Origin: Chrysaora quinquecirrha | Taxonomy: Eukaryota; Cnidaria; Scyphozoa; Semaeostomeae; Pelagiidae | Length of the DNA: 64,000 bases | Assembly: GCA_014526335.1 (NCBI GenBank) | Contig: JACTAT010000052.1 | Location: 4,323,068 to 4,387,067 of the forward strand | Direction of reading: 5' to 3' | Shown here: positions 1-10,995 of the stretch, one piece after another | How the letters are laid out: the number at the start of each line of letters is the position of its first letter | Position numbering within the stretch: the stretch's first letter is position 1 | Program-made: the position numbers and the translations under genes | Notes under the pieces: generated by a model | The model's database searches: none | What the model was told of the DNA's origin: nothing | What the model saw: the letters and a program-made list of their open reading frames with translations, nothing else

Positions 1-1220
1 AATTATGATTCCATCCTTTTGTCCCTGCGTTTGTTCCACATACAAGGATGTTTCTCAAAGTATGGTTGTATTCCGCTCCAGCTTCCCCTACCGCTATCGG
101 GATTGTATCCGGCGTTGCGCTTTTAAAAGCGTAAAAAGAAAAATCATGCTGGAAGTATAACTCGTCAGCTCTCTCATCTTGCTTTATCCGCGCGCATTTG
201 TGCTCCCGTTCAAATCCGACAGCCACTGGAATGATTGATGATGCATCGACAGGATAAACATAGAAAACAAAGTCGTGCGTCCAACCTTTGTCGCCGGCAA
301 AATTATCTTGCGATACGCGGTATTTCCAGCCACCGCGGAACGCTGCATGACCAACGGCGATTGGAACAGTCCCGGGTTTCTCTCGCTCAAAGGCATGGAA
401 AACAAATTCATGTGTCCAGCCTAAGTCACCTGCATTTGTTCCTTCTGATACACGATGTCTTCTATCATCACATTCACCTGAAAAGGGACGAATTTGGGTA
501 AATAGCAATTTCACTTTATGTGACTTCCATTCAAAACTTCCCGTTTTGGGATATAGCTAGACAAATCTTGTAGTAACACGCTTTTTAGGAAGAAACCTTG
601 GGGAAACCTTGTAAAGTGAATTCACACTTAACACACTGAAAACAGTTTTATCCAACTAAAAAATGCAGTGTAAACGGTTCTGAACTTCTGATTTTCAGAC
701 ATTAAAGATATTTCGATATTTGATATACTCAGGTAAACTTATGGTTAGGGTATACTTTTAAAAGAAATTGGCATGAAAACAGGTATGTCATTTAAGCTCA
801 GGGGGCACCTCCCAAACTAAAAAAATGCTCACCTGTGATTCCTACGGCAATAGGAATTGTGCCAGACTGCGGCTGAGACAGTGCCTTGAATGTGAAGTCA
901 TGTTTATACATGTCATCCTTTGCATTAACACCCAAAGCCACTCTCGTGGTATCATATCGAGGATACACACCAATAGAAATATGAATCATAGAACAAGGAT
1001 CAATAGGAAAAGCATAAAATGCAAAATCATTCTTCCAGTTCTTGTCCTCATTGCACGTTTTGTTTTCAGATAATCTGTAGATACCATCATATATACCATC
1101 ATATGATGAATGACTAACAGCATAAGGAATAGTTTCAAACTTTTGTTCTTCATATACCCATAATATCATATCAGTTCTCCAGCCATCATCATAGTGAGGC
1201 TCCATCTCCCTCATGTAGGC
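1..1220 (-). CDS. Tandem W-HDF repeat protein, partial (two exons)
   Basis: Two exons are read on the minus strand: 833-1220 and 1-477, the second running off the left edge. The donor (ACAG|GTGAGC) and acceptor (TTTTCAG|GTGAAT) join in phase 1. The protein is a chain of units of about 45 residues. Each has an aromatic-acidic core such as GWTHDFVFYVYP followed by I/V-P-[IV]-A-V-G. I count six full units and the start of a seventh, GWNHN. Exon 1 opens behind a TTTTTAG acceptor and also holds an in-frame ATG at 1214, so the true N-terminus is unclear. The regular alternation suggests repeated beta-strand modules, possibly a lectin-like or beta-propeller fold; that is inference. I do not recognise the family. 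No signal peptide is visible inside the two exons. Confidence 0.6.
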
Positions 1221-1269
1221 CTAAAAATGGTCAGGCATCTCACAGTGCTTTTCACTTTAAAATGGGACG

Positions 1270-1626
1270 CTACCATATTGCGCTAATGCCAGAGCTGCAA
1301 TTGCGATTCAAGTGCTTAATAGCTAAGTGCAATCCCTGCTTAGTTACTTTTTTAAAAAACCAGTCAGAAAGCTCGTTTATATGAAATTTATGCAAATGCT
1401 GAGTTTGACAAATGCAAATGCAGTCCTTCAGATTTCTCAATGATTTTGAAAAATGTTTGCCTCCCAGAACCTGATTCTTGTTTTGGGTCTTGTGACCTGT
1501 GCCAGCTCTGCTACAATCATGCAACAACAGAATAGCTGCAGCCACAGAGAAACTAGTTTGAATCCAATAAGGCAACACCTGATGCCACACCCAATTTTGT
1601 TGGCAAATTAGTCTTTTGTGCCCTAA
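1270..1626. other. Spacer between repeat-protein exons and LINE
   Basis: A 106-codon open frame on the minus strand (1270-1590) contains a hydrophobic stretch near its start (PYWIQTSFSVAAAILLL). It could be a signal-peptide exon for the neighbouring repeat protein, but the only nearby donor (GGCACAG|GTCACA) is poor. I see no homology and do not call it a gene. Confidence 0.2.
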
Positions 1627-4218
1627 GAACTACTGAAGACATTTCATTTTTCATTTCATTTATTATTATTTATACACAAATTAACCCTTTCAGCATAAAA
1701 TTACTAACAATACCTGATAAATCTAATTACAATATATAATTCCTAAAAATATGGCTTAAAAAAAGGAAAAATTTGCGCCTATTAAACTAATCTGTATTGC
1801 TGATCTTCCAAGGAGTTGTGTTTGCATGGTCTAGCTCCTTAGATGCGTTTTTAGTTGTTTTTGAAACGATCTAGTGTAGGTAGCTCACGAATTTCAACAG
1901 GTGTATCATTCCACGTTTTGAGAGCTGCGTAATGAAAGCCTTTCTTCGCAAATTCAGTTTTGTATCTAGGGATCTGGAGATCTTTACAATGCCTCGTTCT
2001 GTAGGTCGAGTGTAAAGATCTCGGTTGGTATTTGTCCCATAGGCTCTCGGGGCATAGTTTGTTGATGATCTTGTAGGTCATGACATTCCTATCATAACGG
2101 AATAGGTTTTCTACGTTAATCCAGGAAGTCGACCACTTATCTTTTATTCTTGCACTATTTATTATTGAATATGCCCTATCTTGAAGTTTTTGAAGAGTAG
2201 CTATTTTCGTTTTGATAAACTACCCCAAATAACATCAGCGTAACGCAGGTGACTCTCAACCAATGAGTAGTATACATTACACATTTGAGATTGTGGAATG
2301 ATATTTTCAATTTTTTAGGGCTGCAAGACCTCCGCTCACTTTGCCTTTGGTGCGCTGAAACTGTTCGTCCCAGTTTAGTTTCTCATCTACTATCACTCCA
2401 AGGGATTTTACTTTATCGACTCTTTTTATATTGGAGTTGTCGAGTTTCAGAACCTCTGGCAGGTCAAGATTTCTGGTTTTAAGCGGATGCCCTATAACCA
2501 TGAATTCTGTCTTTTCCGGATTGGGGCTTAGTTTATTTACCCTCATCCACTCAGACAGATTGGAAAGCTCTTGATGTGCGTCTTCAATAAGTTTCGCTAC
2601 ATCATTAGATGCAATCGTTATACTGGTATCGTCAGCATAGATATTAGCCCTAGAAAGTTTAAGACACTTTTCTAGATCATTTAAGTAAACGATAAAAAGA
2701 AGAGGCCCTAAACAAGAACCTTGTGGAATGCCGCAGGTTATGCTTCTGGCTTTTGTTTGCTGACCGTTAAGAGAGCAGAATTGTTTTCTTTCATTTAAGT
2801 AAGAATTGAACCAATCCCCAGCTTTCCCCTCTAATTCCGTATGAATACATTTTCCTGATCAGTATATCATGATCGACTGTATCGAAGGCTTTCTTAAGAT
2901 CGAGAAAAATAGTTAGATTTACGTTGCTGCTATCAATATTTTCATACCAGTAGTCAGTGCTGCTTATAAGAGATGTTACCGTAGAGTATAACTTGCGGAA
3001 TGCTGCTTGGTTGCAAGAAATACTATCATTTGCTTTGAGAAACTCGAACAGCTGATCGTGAGCAAGCCGTTCTAGCATTTTCGAAAAAAACTGAGATTAC
3101 CGAAATAGGTCTGTAATTATTTAGGTCAGTTTTGGGGCCTGACTTATAAATTGGAGTGACTCTTGCTAATTTCCAAATGTCAGGGAAGATGCCGTTTTCG
3201 AGTGATGAGTTATAAATCAGCAAAAGTGGTTCAGCGATAAATTCGCACGCGTCTTTTACCAAAGTTACGGTGATTTTGTCGGGACCAGACGCTTTTCCGT
3301 TCTTGAGCTGATTTTGAGCTGATTTATAGTTTACTGGTGTGATATTCACCACATATTGCTTGGTCTATTGTTCTCAATGTACTTGGAATTCATTGTTTAC
3401 TGATTGTGTTTTCCACATTTTCTTTGAATCCCTTTATTTTCTCTATATGTGGATGGAACACTTAATTTCTTTAGTTACTTGAGTAGGCAGGCCATAGTTC
3501 GGAGATATTTTCGCTAATTTTTTAGTTTGTCCCTAGTTTCCATCGATTTCCTGAGATTTGGGGTTAACCAAGGAGCAAACTCTGATCGTACTCTCCTTTT
3601 TCTAATGGGAGCATGTGTACTCAAAATCGATTCGAAAATCTCCTGAAATGTAGCAGCCATAGCAGATGGATTATTCGCAAAAGGGTAAGAATGGTTTCCC
3701 AATCTACTTGCTGTAGGTCCTGCTGGAAAAGTGCCCTGTCGTACTTTTTCATTGTACGCGATTCAACTATTTTTGGCTTCGTGCCTTTTTTATTTAGTCG
3801 CCATGCATTTATTTTTCTTATGCCATACACCAAGTAGTGGTCCACCATTCCAGTTTCTAGAACATTGGTCTCTAATATATATTTGGGGCTCGAGGTAGAG
3901 AAATGGTCTATAAGTGATTTGCTTATTCTTTGTTCACCTTGTTCTGAAATATTGTGAAACCCTCTATCGATACTTCAGCATCTGTAATGCTGTTATCTAG
4001 ACGAGTTTCACTTAGTTGTTCATGCAAAATAATGCTTAGCTCATTCTTATAATTTGGGCATATTTCTCACAAAATTGTTGTTGTTATAGCGACTCTTGTG
4101 TATTGTTTAATCAATTGTTCTAATTGGAATTCAGAATAGACATGTTTCAATTGTTTTGTATTAGCATTTGCACTATTCTTAAAATCACAGTTAGTGTCGC
4201 CAACTAGAATAATTTCTT
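1627..4218 (-). mobile_element. 5'-truncated CR1/Jockey-like non-LTR retrotransposon (LINE)
   Basis: Read on the minus strand, the element starts inside the apurinic endonuclease domain (VGDTNCDFKNS near 4210-4180). It passes through the linker (3.85-3.5 kb, e.g. STHAPIRKRRVRSEFAPWLT) into a reverse transcriptase. RT landmarks in order are KNGKASGPDKI (about 3295), NNYRPISVISVF (about 3115), FLDLKKAFDTVDHDIL (about 2890), GIPQGSCLGPLLF (about 2720) and the catalytic IYADD box (about 2630). A C-terminal region reads HYAALKTWNDTPVEIREL (1851-2081). The 3' end at 1627-1670 is a simple ATTTC/ATTT-rich tail with no poly(A). Several frameshifts separate the blocks, so it is inactive. Loss of the gag ORF and most of the EN domain fits normal 5' truncation. 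Confidence 0.9.
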
Positions 4219-4223
4219 TTCAC

Positions 4224-4558
4224 CGAAATTCGTTTATTTTCCATTGATTTGAACGAAAGGACGATGATATACTCGACCATGACTAAGATGATGAAGATGA
4301 TATTGACAAGTGAGTAGATTTCCATTGCTGTAATATAAGGCACCATTGGTATCATGGACGCAGTGCTGCCAAATATGAACATTGTTGAGAGGAAATTCGT
4401 AACGATCAGGGTCACTCTTGCTGGCACGGCTGTAGCGGGGATGAAGAATGTTGACCAAGACAAAGCGACTAGAAGACCTCCTGGCAGGTAAACATGGAAC
4501 AAGAAGTATGGAAAGGATCTCTCGATCTTGAATGTTGCTTTCAGCTTGGGAAAAGGTT
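4224..4558 (-). CDS. Cys-loop receptor exon 7: TM1-TM3
   Basis: The acceptor is TTTTCAACAG|AACC and the likely donor is AATTTCG|GTGAAA. The exon encodes the pre-TM1 strand, three hydrophobic helices and the first residues of the cytoplasmic loop (SFKSMENKRIS). The open frame runs 33 bases past the donor, across the LINE junction, to a stop at 4191. Use of that stop would give a receptor lacking TM4. Confidence 0.8.
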
Positions 4559-6136
4559 CTGTTGAAAAGAAGAGACCAGATTAATACTATACTTATAGAT
4601 TAATACTAAATTCTTCCCAAGGATATCTGTTGTTTCTGTTGTTGTTGTTGTGTTGTTATCTATGATACCAACAGATACCAATGGGCAGCGCAGTGTTCCG
4701 TAAAAGTTCTATTTACCCTGGGTACGAGGTTGCTAAGTCTGCACTTAAGGTAGCAGATGAAATAATTTACAAGTTGTGGAAAACAACAAAGAATTTGAAA
4801 AGCTCACCGCTGAGCTCAATATATTAACAGTACCAAAGCAACCTTCTAGTCTACTGGAGTATGCAAAAGATAAATAAAAGGAACTGACCTCCTAAGTAAT
4901 AGATCAGATCGGTCGATCCTTTAATTGAAAGAACTTTGTAACCAGAAAGTTCAATGTTGCCGGCTGTAAAAACCACTGGATTGTTCATATCTTTCCATCT
5001 GAATGTGATTTCATTGCCAGTAAAAGCATCTAAAGAAATATCAATCAACTTTAATCTACCCGATGAACTAGCCTTGCAGCTACATACACTATAATCCAGG
5101 GGGGTACTTAATATATTTTGAGAACTGGCGACGTGCCGCACAAAAGGACATCGTTTTTCATTATTTTGGTGTAAACATGGGTCTTAATTTTCTGAAAATT
5201 GGTATAAATACGGGTATCGATAATCAGTACAAACTTTATTAAAAACGATTCGAAATGACATAATATAGTACATTTTAAGCATTCATAGCCGTGTACGAGT
5301 TGGTATTTAGGCATAATTTTGCGTATACATTTTCAGGAATTGGGTATAAATACGGGAAGGCATTTTGACTCTTGGCCGGCTCATCCTTATCCGAAATGAA
5401 GTCAAATGACACCCCGGGCTATGATCACGATTACTCAAACGCCTGTTAACTCGAAAAGTTCTCTAAAGCCCTGACCAAACGATCAAACATTGTTGGTCAG
5501 GCATTTGAGATTGTCATTTTGGCCACATCACAAAACACGACAAGCAGAATTCGCTTATAAATGTTTTTGAAAAACTTCAAAAACATTTTATGCTTCTATT
5601 AAACATAAAAATGTTGGACGAGCAATGTTTTGAGGGTGGCAAACGGTCCAGTATTTTGCTAGGTTAGCAAGTGTTTACCAACTGTTTTTTTTAATTGTCT
5701 GAACGTATGGCCACGTCACAAAACATTGTTCGACAAGCATAAATAAACAGAATTCGCTGTGCAAAGTTTTCAAAAAAAGTTCAAAACATATTTTGCTTGA
5801 TGAAAGCAAAAAAGGTTTGATGAGTGTTGTTTTGCTACATGGCCAAACGGTAAAACACTTCTGACAAGCAACTTCAAAATGTTTGGCAAAACGTTACGAA
5901 ACAAAAAGCACGAACACAAAAAGCGATAACGTTTACTACTCACAACTTTCCAAAGAAATCTCGCATTCTTGGCTGTCCATTGGGTAAAGCTGCAGATTCA
6001 TTTGACAAGAGCACTCAAAAGTTAACCTGAAAATATAGAGAATAGACTGAAAATTATTATAAGAATATGACAGTAAAACCTCCTTGAACAACCTGAGTAG
6101 CAATAAACTAAGAAACTAAGTAACTAAGTAGCTAAG

Positions 6137-6191
<55 letters not shown>

Positions 6192-6280
6192 TTAACTAGC
6201 TAACTAACTAACTAACTAACTAATTAACAAACGAAAAAACTAACTAGCTAACTTACTTACTAACTAACTGACTAACTTAT

Positions 6281-6320
<40 letters not shown>

Positions 6321-6553
6321 AAATTAACTAACTAACTAAATAACCAATCAACTATTGAACTAACTAACTAGCTAACTTACTAACTAACTAACTGACTAAC
6401 TTATTAACTAACTAACTAACTAACTAACTAACAAACTAACTAACTAATTTACTGACTAACCAACTAACTAACTAACTAACAAACGAAAAAACTAACTAGC
6501 TAACTTACTAACTAACTAACTGACTAACTAAATAACAAACAAACTAACAAACC

Positions 6554-6615
<62 letters not shown>

Positions 6616-9600
6616 TTTACTAACAAACTAACAAACTAACTAACTAACTAACTAACTTGAAAATTAACTTATTAACCAAATAACCAACCAAATAATCAAC
6701 TAAATAACTAATTACATAACTAACTAATTTAACACGACAACCATAGGACTGAGCTAAAACTCCTTACTTTGTGAATCTCCGACGAAAATGTATGGAAAGT
6801 TTCACAGGTTTCTTGTTATACGGTAGTCTTAAAACTTTAAGAAACTTGAAGTAATGGCCAATTTTTCAGTTTCATAATAATGAATAAGTGGTTGTTCTAA
6901 CGATATGCACAAAATGTCAAACACAAAATTGAATTCTGCCAAGAGAACCTTACCTCGTACTAACGTAAACAGCACCATTAGGGCCAATCCTTGTCTTAAC
7001 ATTCTGAGTGAGAGCTTTATGTTGTTTGGTCTCTCTTGCATTCCATACAAATGTATCAGGAACCCAAATAAATTTAGTCGGATCAACATTATAGTTGAAA
7101 ATTTTCCCATCTTTTGTGTTTAGTCTTTCATCGTGCCAAAATTGTCGTAGAAACACGTCACTTTTTAGAGTCTGAAAAGAGAGAGCAAAAGTCAGAAATA
7201 GTCTTTCTTATGAAGCATAAATTAAGCAAAATTGCAAAATATTTGAAAAGTTTCGTGACTGTATAATACCAGCCAGCCATGACCCGATTTGGTTGGCCGT
7301 TAACAATTGAAAAAACGCGTTTAACCCCTGAGGATGAAGCAGTGCAAGTCCCAATAAACCTTTCTCCGTAGACGTGAATTTAAATCACCAGCTGAACTGA
7401 CAAAGAACTACATAAAAAGATAATTAAATGGATATTAAATTCTCGTAGTTACCAAAGATTTCTCGCTGATAGGGCCTAATGCTACCAAGGCAAGTTGAAC
7501 TGTCACCACTGTAGGAGTACCTAAAGTGTAGAACCAAAATAAAGTATGCATGAGAACTATTAAAAATATACAATATGTAGCTACAAATTATACAAGCATG
7601 GAGTTTGGTCAGTCAATAGTGGAAACGGTGAATTAAGCGCCAATCATTTGGTCAGTCAGTAGGTGAAATGGTGTATTTAGCGCCAGTCGATAGGATCTCA
7701 GTAATAGGTTGAGTAACTAATCGAGACCTCGACCCTGCCCGTGACGCTATCGTAGCTGGGGCTTGAAAAACCCCGACTTCGCTGAGCTTCTGACACCACG
7801 AGTCAGCTGGATTAGGCTACGACGCAACACTACTTTATTCTCATTACCTGAGTCCCAGTTATCGCTCATCAGAACGAGACTAACACGAAACAGAGATCGC
7901 CCAAACTAGGACTCTTAATATTTGACTCACTATATAAGTCCCACAACTTCGCTCGATATTGCTGTTGCTGTTTTCTACAATCACTCGGTGTGGAAAATCA
8001 AAATGGAGTGACGTTTTTTAAGAAAAATTTAGAACTGCACACTATCCTTATACTCCAATAGGTGTAGAAAGTAGAATTTACGAAGGTTAACGTAAATATA
8101 ACTCGATGCATTCAAATAGGGGCATGGGGGCATGCACTCCAAGAACATTTTGGAATTTTTAGGTCTAGAATCGCTCTGGTTGTCATTTCGTGATTAGAAT
8201 ATGCTAAATTCAACTATGAGACAAGGCCAGTTTGCCGACAAAAGCAAAAAATATACCGTTGATTAATTGGTATAGGGCAACAAGTACTTGCAAATAATGT
8301 AAATTACGTTTTATGCCAATATCTGCACTGCACAATGCATCTTTTAGAACTGGACAACAATATTTAGAACTGCACGTTAAAAAAACCAGAATCTCGAAGA
8401 GAACTAGTCGATTTGCTATAGTTATCAGTTATAAAAATAATTCGATCGCATTAAAAATTTAGAACGAAAGGGAGTTCTGGACTGGTAACAGAAGAAATTA
8501 ATTTGTTTCAGCGTTAAATTTATTGCAATCTTTACTTTACGCACTATTGCACAGTTTGAGCAGAGGTTCACAACGGAAACAAAAATTGCACCGTGGTTTT
8601 TTTTTATCAGTACTCCCTTTGAAATTAAGATAAAAAAACATGAATCGGAAAATATTGCTGCAGTTGACTGTGGTAGTCATTCGTATTTGAATAAATATTA
8701 TTATTATCATTATTATTATTATCATATTATCATTATAATATTATTATTTAAATATTATTTTAATTTTAGTTGGGAATAATTAACTCCCCGCAAAAGTCGC
8801 AAATTCGCTCTGGATTTCTAGCTCCTATGAAGGGGTAGACGTCTATTTCTAACTTTTTAGATTTCTCGATTTCTAGCCCCTTATACTGTAAAGGCACTTA
8901 TTATACAGCAGCAGTAAAGTAAAAATAAATTACAACAATAGGATGTCAAATTTTTTAATTTAGATATTAGGAACGTTACTCATTTATAGGTACCGGGTTG
9001 AGCTTTTCGCGAAATTGGTGAAAAGTTGCATATACCTTAATCATTTCGTTTGCATCAGGAAACATTGGAATAAAGAGGGGTTAATGTTTTTCAAGTTCAG
9101 GCACCACGCCCTAACCAAAATTTGGTCAATTGACCCCCAAGACGTCAGGTAATAATAAGGCCTGGCTAAACTGGGGGGCGCGCGACATTGATGCCCCCTC
9201 GGTGTCTCCCAGTTTAGCCACCTCGGTGTCTCCAAGTTTAGCCAACTCGGAAACTTTGTAGCGCGCGAAAAAATTTTTAGCAAAAGTTTGTGGGAGACAA
9301 CAGAAACATTTCTTGTCTCTGCGACATGCAAATGACTCGGGGGACATGCTGCTCGCTTGTCACTCGCATGTTAACATAATAAACCTGGAAGACACGCCGA
9401 ATACAGTTTCGCGCGCGACATGTCTCCTGGTTTAGCCATAGCTTTAGTATGTTGGCCGCACGGACATAAAACGTTGAATTGTGGTCCTTAAATTTCAACT
9501 TAATTGCGGAAGGATTGGTAAAATTTTCTTGGGAAAAATGGCCCGTCCCCGTGGGATAATAGGCTCAGATAAACCCCGAGCCTGATCAATAACATTGAAG

Positions 9601-10937
9601 TCTTTAAACAAAAGCAAAAGACTCTTATGTGCGGTACAGGTTTTTCTGTATTGCCGACTCACAAAACTAAAACACTCAAGCTTTATTGTACGAATACACA
9701 AAAGACCCTGTACGGATAGATGTCCAGTTCTATTTACACAGGCGAAACCGAACTTTCAATTTTGCCACTAGCTTCTATTACGAATTATTTGCTTATTTGC
9801 CAGCAAATGAAAGATTTTGATAGCAACCTGGATTGACTGAATTGAGAGTAATTGAAAAAGAGAGCTTTTCAGTATAAATTGTCTGGCAAGTCACTCTCTT
9901 TCAAGTTCGGAATTTTCGAATGTATAAAAAATTGAATTTTCGGCAAAACTCTATATTTTCCGTAGGTCAATATTTTTTAATCAATATTTCGTACCGACTA
10001 CTGACTCAAAAGAGATTGCACATGAAGCTGCAAATTGCAAACTATCATAACGTAGAGCCTAAGGCCGGGAGCCTAAAGTCAGGCCTATTTGTAGAATGCG
10101 CACGGTCAGAGCTAGTTGCCGACTACTGATCGGCGATTTTTGGGGACTAATCATCGACACTGCCCTGTCGACATAGCCGCTCTGGCAGCGAGTTGGCAGC
10201 AAGTTCCTTTCTTACGGCATCTTTCCAGAAAGTTGGGGATGTTTTACTTCTGCGATTAGTAAGCAACTCGTTTCCCGTCAGTCGTAGTCGACTTGAGCGC
10301 TCTAGCGACCGCGATCATCTATATCCTAGAAATTCTGACTAGTTGTTGGAATTAGTCCAGTAATTTTAACTGGAAAAAAGGTCTGACCTGGAACAAATTC
10401 GCACAAAAGAAAACTCGGCGGTTTTAGACTCCAAATTTATCAGTAAATGACATACTAAAAGTCCCCAAAAGTCCCACTACGGGAACACCCTAAAAAATGG
10501 GGTTAAGTTGGAGGTGGTAAATGTCGAATTTCAGACAGCATGGAAACGAGGCTAATCAAGACCTCTTTTAATTTTGCGAGTCTTCCCAAGCTGGAATCAA
10601 CTTCATATCTTGTAAAAATATGGATTTGTGTTAAAAAGCAATAAATTACAAATAATAAGCTAAAATATATATATTAAATTGCAATAAACTGCTCAGAAGA
10701 TTAAAAAGTTGTGTGGAGTTTTTTGTCTTCTTCGCATCTCAAAACATCATGAATTGGTGTTGAACTACCCATTTAGAATTCATTTTCGTTTCTAGGGATT
10801 TGTTTCTTGTGAACTATCTTCTGTAATTAAAATATATATTTATATTTTATATAGTTATAATATTTTCAACTCTTTTACAAAAGAGATAATGAGAGGGAAA
10901 TAAAACAGTGCGAAAATATTTTACAAACTAACAAACC

Positions 10938-10995
<58 letters not shown>

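Larger units (their letters stand above)
6545..10910. repeat. Tandem duplication, unit A
   Basis: This block matches 10925-16760 in direct orientation. From about 6545 to 8011 the match to 10925-12391 looks base-for-base identical (offset 4380). From 8385 to about 10910 it matches 14038-16760 at roughly 98% by eye, with indels. Unit A lacks about 1.64 kb found in unit B (12392-14035) and carries a short element at 8012-8384 instead. It contains receptor exons 4a (6954-7171) and 3a (7453-7520). Confidence 0.95.

Noticed and set aside
5108..5314. Separate minus-strand gene upstream of the receptor exon at 4889-5029
   Set aside because: Overlaps an AT-rich repeat containing GGTATAAATACGGG words; the receptor acceptor at 5030 gives a better domain match than the longer frame.
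6112..6730. Possible CRISPR-like direct repeats
   Set aside because: Simple AACT tetranucleotide array in a eukaryotic intron, with no spacers.
9041..9498. Overlapping frames with GDTEVAKLGDTEGAS repeats
   Set aside because: Translate the CGCGCG-ended MITE; the repeated peptide reflects subterminal DNA repeats and recurs with the element at 14.8 and 33.7 kb.
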